From positions 1,326,409 through 1,390,408 of the forward strand of contig NZ_CP042288.1 of the NCBI RefSeq assembly GCF_022559625.1: DNA of 64,000 bases. Direction: 5' to 3'. The translations under genes were made by a program, and so were the position numbers. The notes beneath the pieces are model-generated. The model had not been told where the DNA came from, made no database searches, and saw nothing but the letters and a program-made list of their open reading frames with translations. The DNA comes from Aquisalinus flavus (lineage in GTDB: Bacteria > Pseudomonadota > Alphaproteobacteria > Caulobacterales > Parvularculaceae). Shown one piece after another: positions 55,445 to 64,000 of the stretch (its first letter is position 1; each line of letters opens with the position of its first letter).

Positions 55445-56092
55445 ATGCCAAAGAGTTACGAATACAAGCCGCGTATGGGCTTCGATATCCGCGCCAAGCC
55501 GACCAAGGGCGGGCGTACCGCGCGCAAGTCATGGGCCAAGCAGGACGTGCGTACCTGCGATCATCCGGAATGCGAAAACCCGGCTGAAGTGAGGGCACCG
55601 AAATCGCCCGACCAGCTCACCGAATTCTACTGGTTTTGCCCGGTCCATGCCCGCGAGCACAACAAGAACTGGAATTTCTTCGAGGGCAAGAGCGAGAGCG
55701 AGGCCCAGAAGATCCGTGAGTCGGCCCGCTATGGCGACCGCCCGACCTGGGAAATGGCAAGGAACTCCCGCGCTGCCGCAGCCGCACGCGCCTCTGTCGG
55801 CGACGAGGCCGTGATCAACGACTCCCTGGGTGTCTTCGCCCAGAGCCCTGATGCGAAGATCGACCGCGAAGCGGTGATGCGCGAGGGCCGCCGCCTGACC
55901 AAGCTGCAGATCAACGCGTTCAAGACCCTCAACCTGCAGCCGAACGCCTCCGCCGCCGATATCCGCAAACGCTATGCCGGGCTCGTCAAGCGCTTCCACC
56001 CGGACTCCAATGCGGGCGACCGCGGCGCCGAGGAGCAGTTACAGGAAGTGATCAAGGCGCACCAGATCTTGAAAAAGGCGAATTTCGTCTAA
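55445..56092 (+). CDS. DnaJ-domain protein (cobS-linked)
   Basis: A 215-residue protein. The N-terminal half has a conserved Cys/His set (RTCDHPECENPAEV and FYWFCPVHAREHNKNWNFF), probably metal binding, and the C-terminus is a J domain (LNLQPNASAADIRKRYAGLVKRFHPDSN) with the HPD motif that stimulates DnaK. It does not have the Gly/Phe and zinc-finger regions of DnaJ itself. Its place between bolA and cobS is conserved in related genomes. Substrate unknown. Confidence 0.9.
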   Translation: MPKSYEYKPRMGFDIRAKPTKGGRTARKSWAKQDVRTCDHPECENPAEVRAPKSPDQLTEFYWFCPVHAREHNKNWNFFEGKSESEAQKIRESARYGDRPTWEMARNSRAAAAARASVGDEAVINDSLGVFAQSPDAKIDREAVMREGRRLTKLQINAFKTLNLQPNASAADIRKRYAGLVKRFHPDSNAGDRGAEEQLQEVIKAHQILKKANFV

Positions 56093-56185
56093 CTACCCTG
56101 TCAACACCGACTGCGCTGAACGGGCACCTTGCACCTGGGCCCGGTTTGCGTGATGTTGCGCTGCATTATTGTTGAAGAGAGCCCT

Positions 56186-57178
56186 ATGACGTCGATCGAT
56201 ACCAATGCCAGCTTTGCCGAAGCACCCGATATCACCGTCTCCGCCAGGCAGATGTTCGGCGTGCCGCTGGACATGGATGTGCCGGCCTTTTCCAAGGGCA
56301 ATGAATATGTGCCGCCGCGCGACGAGACCTATCGCTTCGACCCGGAGACGACCCTGTCGATCCTCGCCGGCTTTGCCCATAACCGCCGCGTCATGGTCCA
56401 GGGCTATCACGGTACCGGCAAGTCTACCCATATCGAACAGGTCGCCGCGCGCCTCAACTGGCCGTGTATCCGGATCAACCTCGACAGCCATGTCAGCCGG
56501 ATCGACCTGATCGGCAAGGACGCCATCGTGGTCGAGGACGGCAAGCAGATCACCGCCTTCCGCGAGGGGCTCTTGCCCTGGGCCTTCCAGCGCCCTGTCG
56601 CGCTCGTCTTTGATGAGTATGACGCCGGTCGCCCGGATGTGATGTTCGTGATCCAGCGCGTACTCGAGGCCGAAGGCCGCCTGACCCTGCTCGACCAGAA
56701 CCGCGTCCTGTCACCGAACCCCTATTTCCGCCTGTTCGCAACGACCAACACGATCGGTCTCGGCGATACGACCGGGCTGTATCATGGCACCCAGCAGATC
56801 AATCAGGGCCAGATGGACCGGTGGTCGATCGTGACAACGCTGAATTACCTTGAGCATGACGAGGAAGCGGCGATCGTGCTGGCCAAGCTGCCGACCTATG
56901 ACACCAGGGAAGGCAAGGAGAAAATCTCCGCCATGGTGCGGGTGGCGGACATGACCCGCAACGGCTTCATCAATGGCGATATCTCGACCGTGATGAGCCC
57001 GCGCACGGTCATCACCTGGGCGCAGAATGCGGAAATCTTCCAGAATATCGGCTATGCGTTCCGGGTGACGTTCCTGAACAAATGCGACGAGCTGGAGCGG
57101 CCGACGGTCGCGGAATTCTACCAGCGTGCCTTTGGCGAGGACCTGCCCGAGGCCGCCCACCAGCTCGGCATCAGCTAG
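56186..57178 (+). CDS. cobS: Cobaltochelatase subunit CobS-like AAA+ ATPase
   Basis: CobS, with CobT and CobN, inserts cobalt into hydrogenobyrinate a,c-diamide in the aerobic B12 route. The 330-residue AAA+ protein has [22 protein letters not shown] as Walker A and downstream helix, [20 protein letters not shown] as Walker B and sensor, and [18 protein letters not shown] 56186 gives the conserved start. Unusually, cobT is not next to it: the following gene is a tiny membrane protein on the other strand. It could be another MoxR-like ATPase, but the match to CobS is close. Confidence 0.93.
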   Translation: MTSIDTNASFAEAPDITVSARQMFGVPLDMDVPAFSKGNEYVPPRDETYRFDPETTLSILAGFAHNRRVMVQGYHGTGKSTHIEQVAARLNWPCIRINLDSHVSRIDLIGKDAIVVEDGKQITAFREGLLPWAFQRPVALVFDEYDAGRPDVMFVIQRVLEAEGRLTLLDQNRVLSPNPYFRLFATTNTIGLGDTTGLYHGTQQINQGQMDRWSIVTTLNYLEHDEEAAIVLAKLPTYDTREGKEKISAMVRVADMTRNGFINGDISTVMSPRTVITWAQNAEIFQNIGYAFRVTFLNKCDELERPTVAEFYQRAFGEDLPEAAHQLGIS

Positions 57179-57309
57179 AAGGCAGCGATCAGGTACAGCC
57201 CCAGCGGGATCGCGACCAGGACACCGATGAACACCAGCCCGACGAGGTCGAGCGAGGGTTCTTTCGGATAATCGTCTGACCCGATCTTGTCGTGATGCTC
57301 GTTGAACAT
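57175..57309 (-). CDS. 44-residue single-pass membrane protein
   Basis: A very small protein with a charged, acidic start ([18 protein letters not shown]) and one C-terminal membrane helix ([23 protein letters not shown]). AAGGAGA lies just before the ATG at 57309. A longer open frame to 57369 adds residues without a binding site. It is convergent with cobS, overlapping its stop by four bases, where cobT is normally found. I do not recognise it. Confidence 0.65.
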   Translation of the reverse strand: MFNEHHDKIGSDDYPKEPSLDLVGLVFIGVLVAIPLGLYLIAAF

Positions 57310-57460
57310 GGCGAAATCTCCTTGCGGCATTACAACCCACGCGCCGCCTCGATGCCCATAAGACACCACGAACTGGGCATTTCTAAGGCTTTGACGGGGC
57401 CATACCGCGCACGCTAGAAGGCGCGGACTTGACGCTACTCAGTTATTTTCAGGCAGCACC

Positions 57461-59275
57461 ATGACGCCTCCCCTGCTCACCCTCCGCGATATCGCATTGA
57501 CCTTCGGCGGCACACCGTTGCTGACCGGGGCGGAGTTGTTCGTCCAGGACCGCGACCGGCTCTGCCTCGTCGGCCGTAACGGCTCGGGCAAATCGACGCT
57601 GCTGAAGATCGCGGCGGGCCTCGTCGAGGCCGACAGCGGCGAGCGCATGATCAAGCCGGACGTGACCGTGCGCTATCTGGAGCAGGAGCCGGATTTTTCC
57701 GGCCATGCGACGATCCGCGACTATGTCGCCGCCGGGCTGACGCTGGGCGATGAGGAATATCGCATCGACTACATGCTGACCGAGCTTGGCCTGACCGGCG
57801 CGGAACACCCGGCAAAGCTGTCCGGCGGCGAGGCGCGCCGCGCCGCGCTTGCCCGTGTCATGGCGCCCGAGCCTGACATCCTGCTGATGGACGAGCCGAC
57901 CAACCATCTCGACCTGCCGGTCATCGACTGGCTGGAGCGCGAACTGAAATCGACCCGCTCTGCGGTCGTGCTGATCAGCCACGACCGGCGGTTCCTCGAG
58001 AACATCACGTCACGGACGATCTGGCTCGACCGCGGCAAGACGCGCGACCTGAACCAGGGCTTCGGCGCGTTCGAGGAATGGCGCGACACGGTGCTCGAGC
58101 AGGAGGAGATGGAACAGCACAAGCTCGACCGCAAGATCGTGCGCGAGGAACACTGGGTCACCTATGGCGTCACCGCGCGGCGCAAGCGCAATGTCCGCCG
58201 CATGAAGGAGCTTGGCGATCTGCGCGCCCAGCGCCGCGAGACGGTGAAGGTCCAGGGCGGGGTCAAACTCGCTGCCAGCGAGAGCGGCCAGTCCGGCAAG
58301 CTGGTGATCGAGGCCGAGCATCTCGCCAAGTCCTATGGCGAACGCGAAATCGTGAAGGATTTCTCCATTCGCATCCAGCGCGGCGACCGCATCGGCTTTG
58401 CCGGGCCCAATGGCGCGGGCAAGACGACGCTGTTGAAGATGCTGATCGGCGCGCTCGAGCCCGACAGCGGCTCGATCCGTATCGGCACCAATCTGGAAAT
58501 CATCACCCTGGACCAGAAGCGCGACAGCCTGAAGCCGGAAACGCGGCTGATGGATGCGCTGACCGGCGGGCGCGGCGACATGGTTTCCGTCGGCGGCCAG
58601 CAGCGCCACGTCATGAGCTATCTCAAGGACTTCCTGTTCCAGCCGGAACAGGCCCGCTCGCAGGTTTCGGCTCTGTCCGGCGGCGAGCGCGGGCGGCTGG
58701 CGCTGGCCATCGCCCTCGCCCAGCCCTCCAATTTGATGGTGCTCGACGAGCCGACCAACGATCTCGATCTGGAGACCCTCGACCTGTTGCAGGAGATGAT
58801 CGCGGCGTATGACGGCACCGTGCTGCTCGTCTCCCACGACCGCGATTTCCTCGACCGCACGGTCACAGCGACCATCGCGCCGGAAGGCGATGGCACATGG
58901 CGCGTCTGGCCCGGCGGCTATACCGACATGATGCGCCAGAAACGCGAAATGCCGGTGCGCGAGGCACCCGCCACGGACAAGACTGCGGACAAACCGAAGC
59001 CCGACATGGCTTCAGCCGCACCCCAGCCACACAAGAAGGCCAAACTGTCCTACAAGGATCAATACGCGCTCGATACGCTTCCAACGGAGCTGGAAAAGCT
59101 GCAACAGGAAATCGCGGCATATGAAAAAGTCCTCGCCGATGCCAACCTGTTCATGAAGGACCCGGACAAATTCAAGAAAGCGACCGCCGCGCTTGAGGCA
59201 GCACAGGCGAGTCTCGCCGAGAAGGAAGAGCGCTGGCTCGAGCTGGAAATGATGCGCGAGAGCCTTGAGGGCTGA
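57461..59275 (+). CDS. uup: ABC-F family ATPase Uup-like
   Basis: A 604-residue protein with two ABC domains, no membrane part, and a C-terminal coiled coil (DTLPTELEKLQQEIAAYEKVL), the layout of Uup, which binds DNA and ribosomes. Walker A motifs GRNGSGKST and GPNGAGKTT; signatures LSGGEARRAALA and LSGGERGRLALA; DEPTNHLD and DEPTNDLD. It is a second, diverged ABC-F in this window (compare 20228-22141). Followed by an oxidoreductase gene on the same strand. Confidence 0.92.
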   Translation: MTPPLLTLRDIALTFGGTPLLTGAELFVQDRDRLCLVGRNGSGKSTLLKIAAGLVEADSGERMIKPDVTVRYLEQEPDFSGHATIRDYVAAGLTLGDEEYRIDYMLTELGLTGAEHPAKLSGGEARRAALARVMAPEPDILLMDEPTNHLDLPVIDWLERELKSTRSAVVLISHDRRFLENITSRTIWLDRGKTRDLNQGFGAFEEWRDTVLEQEEMEQHKLDRKIVREEHWVTYGVTARRKRNVRRMKELGDLRAQRRETVKVQGGVKLAASESGQSGKLVIEAEHLAKSYGEREIVKDFSIRIQRGDRIGFAGPNGAGKTTLLKMLIGALEPDSGSIRIGTNLEIITLDQKRDSLKPETRLMDALTGGRGDMVSVGGQQRHVMSYLKDFLFQPEQARSQVSALSGGERGRLALAIALAQPSNLMVLDEPTNDLDLETLDLLQEMIAAYDGTVLLVSHDRDFLDRTVTATIAPEGDGTWRVWPGGYTDMMRQKREMPVREAPATDKTADKPKPDMASAAPQPHKKAKLSYKDQYALDTLPTELEKLQQEIAAYEKVLADANLFMKDPDKFKKATAALEAAQASLAEKEERWLELEMMRESLEG

Positions 59276-59298
59276 GCGCGAACCGCAAGGAGGAATAC

Positions 59299-60270
59299 AT
59301 GCTGAGAATCGGACTGCTGGGCGCCTCGAGGATCGCCCCGAAGGCCCTGATCCCGCAAGTCGCCAAGCGTGACGACTGCACCATCGTCGCTGCCAGCTGC
59401 CGCGATGTGGAGCGCGGCAAGGCCTATGCCCTCGAACACGCCATAGAGCGCTGCGAGACGAGCTATGAGGCGCTCGTGGACGCCGGCGATATCGACATCG
59501 TCTACAATGCCCTGCCGCCGCACCGGCACAAGGATCTGACCATCCGTGCGCTGAAGGCCGGCAAGCATGTTCTGTGCGAGAAACCCTTCGCCATGAACGC
59601 CGCCGAGGCGCAGGAAATGGCCGATGCTGCGGCACAAAGCGGAACAGTGCTGCTCGAAGCCTTTCACTATCGCTTCCATCCCGCTTTTGCCCGCGTGCTG
59701 GAGATCGTACGCGAGGGCCGTCTCGGCACGCTGCGCGAAATGGAAAGCGTCTTCACCGTGACCATTCCCGACCGCGACGGCGAGCTGCGTCATGAGCCAG
59801 ACCTCGGCGGCGGCTCGCTGATGGATCTCGGCTGCTATTGCATTCACGCGCTGCGCTCCATCGCCGGGAGCGAGCCGCATGTCGAGCGGGCCGTGGCGCA
59901 GGACAATGGCAAGGGCGCGGATATGGGCATGGAGGCCTATCTCACCTTTCCGGGCGGCATATCGGCGCACATCCATTCCTCCATGCGCGAGGATATCGGC
60001 TTCGAGGCGAGCGTGAAGCTGACCGGCGAGAACGGCATCCTCCACTACGCCAATTTCGTCCACCCCCATAAGGGCCACAAGATCACCCTGCGCGTGCACG
60101 GGCAGGACGATATCGAGACCGTGCAGGGCGAGACGACCTATGACCACCAGCTCGATCATTTCATCAATCTGGTGAAGGGCGAGGCCGAACCGGTCCTGCC
60201 GCCCTCCGACGCCGTCGCCAATATGGCGCTGATCAACGCGATCTACGCGGCGGCGGGCATGACGCGATAA
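59299..60270 (+). CDS. Gfo/Idh/MocA-family oxidoreductase
   Basis: A 323-residue NAD(P)-dependent dehydrogenase. N-terminal Rossmann fold: LRIGLLGASRIAPKALI, then DIDIVYNALPPHRHKDLTIRALKAGKHVLCEKPFAMN with the conserved EKP. The C-terminal domain has GGSLMDLGCYCIHALRSIAG. Enzymes of this family act on sugars, inositols or dihydrodiols (trans-1,2-dihydrobenzene-1,2-diol dehydrogenase-like). AAGGAGG precedes the ATG. Substrate not predictable. Confidence 0.9.
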   Translation: MLRIGLLGASRIAPKALIPQVAKRDDCTIVAASCRDVERGKAYALEHAIERCETSYEALVDAGDIDIVYNALPPHRHKDLTIRALKAGKHVLCEKPFAMNAAEAQEMADAAAQSGTVLLEAFHYRFHPAFARVLEIVREGRLGTLREMESVFTVTIPDRDGELRHEPDLGGGSLMDLGCYCIHALRSIAGSEPHVERAVAQDNGKGADMGMEAYLTFPGGISAHIHSSMREDIGFEASVKLTGENGILHYANFVHPHKGHKITLRVHGQDDIETVQGETTYDHQLDHFINLVKGEAEPVLPPSDAVANMALINAIYAAAGMTR

Positions 60271-60271
60271 A

Positions 60272-60308
60272 AAAACGGCGCCGCCGGTTGAACCGGACGG
60301 CGCTGCAT
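60272..60308 (-). terminator. Terminator of the P-II gene (shared with oxidoreductase gene)
   Basis: An imperfect long stem (ggcgccgccggtt with aaccggacggcgct, 60277-60304) is followed on the minus strand by a run of Ts. Confidence 0.75.
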
Positions 60309-60331
60309 AAACCCTGTCTGGAAGGGTGCTT

Positions 60332-60670
60332 CTAGAGAGCTGATTCGTCGACTTCGCCGGTCCGGATGCGGACGGCTTTTTCAAGGTCGACGACAAAAAC
60401 CTTGCCGTCACCGATGGAGCCCGAGCCGGCTGCCTTGACCACCGCCTCGACCACCTGGTCGGCAATGCCGGCAGCAACCGCGATCTCCAACTTCAGCTTG
60501 GGAAGGAAATTCACCTGGTATTCCGTGCCGCGATAAACCTCGGCATGCCCCTTCTGGCGGCCATAGCCCTTGACGTCGCTGACAGTCATGCCCTGAACGC
60601 CGACCTTGCCGAGCGCGTCGCGCACTTCATCCAGTTTCTGCGGTTTGATAATTGCTGTGATCAGTTTCAC
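60332..60670 (-). CDS. Nitrogen regulatory protein P-II (GlnB/GlnK)
   Basis: P-II senses 2-oxoglutarate and ATP/ADP and controls nitrogen assimilation. With the GTG start at 60670 the protein is 112 residues, the usual length, beginning MKLITAIIKPQKLDEVRDAL. Tyr51 in RGTEYQVNFLPK is the uridylylation site, and the B- and C-loops (VVEAVVKAAGSGSIGDGKVFV, DLEKAVRIRTGE) are intact. A GTG three codons upstream is a second option. No glnA or amtB is next to it, so GlnB versus GlnK cannot be decided. Confidence 0.96.
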   Translation of the reverse strand: MKLITAIIKPQKLDEVRDALGKVGVQGMTVSDVKGYGRQKGHAEVYRGTEYQVNFLPKLKLEIAVAAGIADQVVEAVVKAAGSGSIGDGKVFVVDLEKAVRIRTGEVDESAL

Positions 60671-60840
60671 TGGCCTCACCTTCCGGTTCGTATGGAAAAA
60701 CAGATTTATAGCCTGTTCACCCGGGAAGATAAAGTGCCAGCGTTTTATATTTTCATAGCATTAAGTGGCGCACGCCTGCCCCAAAACCGGCCATTTGCCC
60801 CGCGGTCTCGCTCTAATCTGCCTTTCGGTGATTGGCGGCC

Positions 60841-61122
60841 CTAGAGAGACATCGCGCCCTGGCGGTTTGACAGCCATTCGCGCGCCATGCGCTGGGCATC
60901 GGCAACCTGGTCGGACGTCATCTCCAGCAGCAATTCCTTGCGATAGAGGCGCGCATCGGCATTGCCCTTCATCGCGGACAGGTTGAACCATTTATGCGCC
61001 TTGACGATGTCGTAATCCGCCGCGCCCGGCGTCGATGCTTCCAGGCCCAGACGGTACATGTCGTCGGCGCTGAGCAGTTTTTCGGCCCCTTGCAGGATAT
61101 TCGGTGTAATACTGATGGACAT
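60841..61122 (-). CDS. Small Sel1-like repeat protein
   Basis: A 93-residue protein with one Sel1-like motif (MYRLGLEASTPGAADYDIVKAHKWFNLSAMKGNADAR), followed by a helix RMAREWLSNRQ. Such small alphaproteobacterial proteins often have a single Sel1 unit and unknown function. No signal peptide is seen. GGGG-rich sequence (aaaggggctcaga) lies before the ATG. The 155 bases upstream hold no gene but have an inverted repeat cgtaaac/gtttacg. Confidence 0.75.
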   Translation of the reverse strand: MSISITPNILQGAEKLLSADDMYRLGLEASTPGAADYDIVKAHKWFNLSAMKGNADARLYRKELLLEMTSDQVADAQRMAREWLSNRQGAMSL

Positions 61123-61277
61123 TCTGAGCCCCTTTCCTTCTTCCAGACAGTGCGATGAACAGGCCTAAGACCCGTTAACCACGCCGACTATGTCAGGATC
61201 AGGATGAAGATCACGTAAACGGCAAATTTATCGTTTGTTTACGGAGTTTTTAGACGGCGTTAATAATTGAAACGCTC

Positions 61278-62834
61278 TTACGGCCAGGGTTTGTCCGTAC
61301 AGAAATTATTGTAGAACGGGTCAGTTTCCGGCACGGGAGATATGCCCCATTGCGTGCTGCGCCAGCCATTTGCGCGAATCGGGTGGTTCCACGGCGCGTC
61401 GACGATGCGCGTTCCGGGGGTCTCTGAAACCGCCCTGAACTGGTCCTGCACCGGCTGGCCGAGCAGTTCTTCCGACCAGACGAAATAGCAGGCGCGCCCG
61501 CCGCGCGTGTCGATCGTATTGTAAAAAAGCAGGTTCATGGCGCGCACATCGGCATCGGGCAGCAGGCGGCGCAGATTGCCGGCGGTGTTCTCCTCATAGG
61601 CAATATAGATACCGCCCTTGTCGAAGCCCTCTTCCTCGATCGCCGTCTCCAGCGCGTCATAGGGGATCCAGCGCCAGCATTCGTCACACACCGGCGCGCC
61701 GGCCCAGCCGACATTGACGACGCGCAGTACCGCCATCACGGCGACCGCACCGATCAGCGTCTTCACCCATGTGCCATCGCCCTTTTCGGCCACGGCCACC
61801 CGCACCCGCGCCATCAGCCAGAAGAAGCCCGGGAGGAAGAACGGCACAACATAGCGCTCGGTCACGTTGGACACGCCGAGGAACAGGACGCCCGCGAGAA
61901 TGACTACGATACTGACGATGATCGAGCGGCGGCTCAGCTGCAGCAACGGATCGCTGACGATCGCCGCTCTTGTGAAGGCCTTGCGGGCGATGACGGCGAC
62001 AATGATCAAAAACGGCACATAGAAGGACAGGATCGCGACCAGCGCATCGCCAAGCCCTTCGCCGACCCGTTCCCAATGGCCGCCATCGAGGCCGAGCTTC
62101 ACGCCCGCATACCATTCCAGCAGCTCGCGATGGGCGTTGAGCCACAGGATATGCGGCAGCAGGATCAGCCCGGCGAGGAGCACGGAGGTGCCGATACGCC
62201 AGTGCAGCATGGTCCTGCGCATGTCGCGATCGAGCACTAGGGGAATGCCGACCGCGACGAGGAAACCGGCGAAATTATACTTCGCCATCAGGCCGAAGCC
62301 GACCGAGGCGCCGAAGATCAGGTAATCCGCCCACCGCTTTTCCTGTAACAGGCGGATCAGCGCCCAGAAGGAAAAGCAGGTCGCGGCGATGGTCATCAGC
62401 GAGTGGGTGAAGGCCTGATGATAGTTCCAGCCGATCTGGTAGAGCAGTAGCGCGGAGAAGACGGTAATCGCGGCCCAGCGCTGGCCCGCGCCATCGCTGC
62501 CGAACAGCCGCCGCCCGGCCAGGAACAGAAAGCCCGCCGAGAACACCAGGAGCCCGTATTTGACGATCAGGAAGGAGACAAGCCCCGGCCCCGTCAGTTG
62601 CTGCACCAGTGTCAGCGACCATTCGAACAGCGGCGGGTTGTCGGGCAGATAACCCCAGCGCAGTTCCTGGGTGAAGATATTTTCCTTCGGATCATCCATC
62701 GCCAGCTGGAACCCGGCAATCAGCCGGATCAGCGAATTGACGATGCCGTAAAGCGTGGCAAGGATCAGCACGCCGCCGAAGGAGAATGGCTCGAAGCCCT
62801 TCCTGGCTGTCGCCCCCTCGCCCCGCGCCAGCAT
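61278..62834 (-). CDS. Glycosyltransferase family 39 (ArnT/PMT-like) membrane protein
   Basis: A 518-residue integral membrane protein with about ten helices. The first periplasmic loop carries the acidic stretch WGYLPDNPPLFEW, resembling the DD/DE loop of GT39 enzymes that use polyprenyl-phosphate sugars. The C-terminal third is a soluble periplasmic domain. ArnT relatives modify lipid A with aminoarabinose, but the specific acceptor here is unknown. It lies one base downstream of gatB. Confidence 0.85.
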   Translation of the reverse strand: MLARGEGATARKGFEPFSFGGVLILATLYGIVNSLIRLIAGFQLAMDDPKENIFTQELRWGYLPDNPPLFEWSLTLVQQLTGPGLVSFLIVKYGLLVFSAGFLFLAGRRLFGSDGAGQRWAAITVFSALLLYQIGWNYHQAFTHSLMTIAATCFSFWALIRLLQEKRWADYLIFGASVGFGLMAKYNFAGFLVAVGIPLVLDRDMRRTMLHWRIGTSVLLAGLILLPHILWLNAHRELLEWYAGVKLGLDGGHWERVGEGLGDALVAILSFYVPFLIIVAVIARKAFTRAAIVSDPLLQLSRRSIIVSIVVILAGVLFLGVSNVTERYVVPFFLPGFFWLMARVRVAVAEKGDGTWVKTLIGAVAVMAVLRVVNVGWAGAPVCDECWRWIPYDALETAIEEEGFDKGGIYIAYEENTAGNLRRLLPDADVRAMNLLFYNTIDTRGGRACYFVWSEELLGQPVQDQFRAVSETPGTRIVDAPWNHPIRANGWRSTQWGISPVPETDPFYNNFCTDKPWP

Positions 62835-62835
62835 G

Positions 62836-64000
62836 CTATTCGACGCCCAGCTTGGCTTTCAGGATATCGTTGACCGCCTGCGGATTGGCCTTGCCGCCGG
62901 TCGCCTTCATCACCTGGCCGACGAACCAGCCCATCGTCTTGGGCTTTTCCTTCAACTGCGCGACCTGGTCCGGATTGGCGGCGATGATGTCATCGACGAC
63001 CTTCTCGATCGCGCCCGTATCGGTGACCTGTTTCAGGCCGCGGGCCTCGACGATCTCGGCCGGGTCGCCGCCCTCTTCCAGCATGATCTCGAAAACCTGC
63101 TTGGCGATCTTGCCGGAGATGGTCTTGTCGGCGATCAGGTCGAGCAGCCCGCCAAGCTGGTCGGCGCTGACCGGCGAGTCGGAAATGTCGCGGTCCATCT
63201 TGTTCAGGGCACCGAAGAAATCGCCCATCACCCAGTTCGCCGCCATCTTGCCGTCACGGCCCTTGGCGACCGCCTCGAAGAAGTCGGCCTTCTCCCGGTC
63301 CATGGCGAGGATGGTCGAGTCGTAAAGCGGCAGGCCGTATTCCTCGACGAAGCGGCGCTTCTTCTCGTCCGGCAGTTCCGGCAGCGTCGCGCGGATCTCC
63401 TCGACCCAGTCTTGTGAAAATTCCAGCGGTAACAGGTCCGGATCGGGGAAGTAGCGATAGTCATGCGCGTCTTCCTTGGTGCGCATGATCCGCGTCTCGC
63501 CGGTCGCGACATTGAACAGGCGCGTCTCCTGGTCGATCCTGCCGCCGGCCTCCAGCACCTCGATCTGGCGGCGCGCTTCATAGTCGATGACCTGGCGCAC
63601 ATAGCGGATCGAGTTGACGTTCTTGGTTTCCGTCCGTGTACCGAGATGTTTGAAATCGCCGGTCTCGAGGAACTTGTCATAACCGCCGGCACGACACACC
63701 GAGACGTTCACGTCCGCCCGCATCGAGCCCTGCTCCATATTGCCGTCGCAGGTGCCGAGATAGCGCACGATGGTGCGCAGCTTGGAAAAGTAGGCCGAGC
63801 CCTCCTCGGCCGAGCGCATATGCGGCTTGGAGACGATCTCCATCAGCGCGACGCCGGAACGGTTGAGGTCGACATAAGATTCTTTCGGCGCAAGGTCGTG
63901 GATCGACTTGCCGGCATCCTGTTCCAGATGCAGCCGCTCGATACCGACCGTGATCACCTCGCCATCATCGAGCTCGACCTCGATCTCGCCCTCGCCGACG
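62836..64000 (-). CDS. gatB: Aspartyl/glutamyl-tRNA amidotransferase subunit B (5' part outside window)
   Basis: GatB with GatA and GatC converts Glu-tRNA(Gln) or Asp-tRNA(Asn) to the amides. About 388 residues are visible, reading onward past the window end. Signature stretches are [51 protein letters not shown] and the C-terminal YqeY/GatB tail ([28 protein letters not shown]). The N-terminal ~100 residues lie outside. Identification is secure. Confidence 0.97.
   Translation of the reverse strand, partial: VGEGEIEVELDDGEVITVGIERLHLEQDAGKSIHDLAPKESYVDLNRSGVALMEIVSKPHMRSAEEGSAYFSKLRTIVRYLGTCDGNMEQGSMRADVNVSVCRAGGYDKFLETGDFKHLGTRTETKNVNSIRYVRQVIDYEARRQIEVLEAGGRIDQETRLFNVATGETRIMRTKEDAHDYRYFPDPDLLPLEFSQDWVEEIRATLPELPDEKKRRFVEEYGLPLYDSTILAMDREKADFFEAVAKGRDGKMAANWVMGDFFGALNKMDRDISDSPVSADQLGGLLDLIADKTISGKIAKQVFEIMLEEGGDPAEIVEARGLKQVTDTGAIEKVVDDIIAANPDQVAQLKEKPKTMGWFVGQVMKATGGKANPQAVNDILKAKLGVE

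Overview
This window is a stretch of alphaproteobacterial chromosome, GC-rich and densely coded. The clues are a HisKA_2/HWE-type sensor kinase, a phasin, ClpS next to ClpA, CobS next to a DnaJ-like protein and BolA, lptF/lptG beside pepA, and promoters of the GGAAC-N16/17-CGTT type that EcfG sigma factors read. The gene set suits an aquatic member of the Parvularculales, Hyphomonadales or Caulobacterales. That placement is inference; no 16S or other marker was available.

Layout. 1-6592: the 3' end of secA, a DCC-family protein, uvrB, a secreted SYLF protein and a DUF1801 protein. 6593-10641 is the accessory part: an orphan sensor kinase bracketed by two copies of a decayed ~93-bp repeat, about 860 bp of gene-free sequence ending in a long palindrome, then a rhodopsin gene and blh, the enzyme that makes retinal. 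10642-19612: clpS-clpA, a DUF1499 protein, a phasin, a SPOR-fused D,D-carboxypeptidase, tRNA-Gly, a GIY-YIG protein, tRNA-Tyr, rlmB, a secreted EF-hand protein and ndk. 19750-28358: a membrane protein, an ABC-F/methyltransferase pair, a diguanylate cyclase, an alpha/beta-hydrolase-OsmC fusion, chorismate mutase, two hotdog thioesterases, holC with a DksA/TraR zinc finger, and a small outer-membrane barrel. 28428-38185: pepA, divergent from lptF-lptG-lptD-surA-pdxA-rsmA. 38291-45678: the minus-strand cluster fabD-fabG-acpP-fabF-mltG-yicC-gmk, with accA upstream. 45835-50616: an LpxR-like protein followed by a subclass B3 metallo-beta-lactamase, xerD, a large secreted protein and an unlisted 45-residue membrane protein. 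50796-55085: aroK-aroB-CNNM/CorC-MFS. 55082-64000: bolA, a DnaJ-like protein, cobS (no cobT beside it), a 44-residue membrane protein, an uup-like ABC-F gene, an oxidoreductase, a P-II gene, a Sel1-like protein, a GT39-like transferase and the 3' part of gatB.

The most interesting part is the rhodopsin-blh cassette. The rhodopsin has the Asp-Thr-Glu proton-pump triad, a green-tuning Leu, a long helix B-C loop, and a glycine where carotenoid-antenna rhodopsins open a window onto retinal. It is therefore predicted to be a proton pump able to bind a hydroxylated or keto-carotenoid antenna. Between it and blh lie a perfect hairpin and a 31-codon reading frame with a strong ribosome binding site, whose stop overlaps the blh start (ATGA). 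Other leads are an exact EcfG-type promoter before the EF-hand gene, two palindromes resembling PhaR operators before the phasin gene, and the lpxR-like/metallo-beta-lactamase pair.
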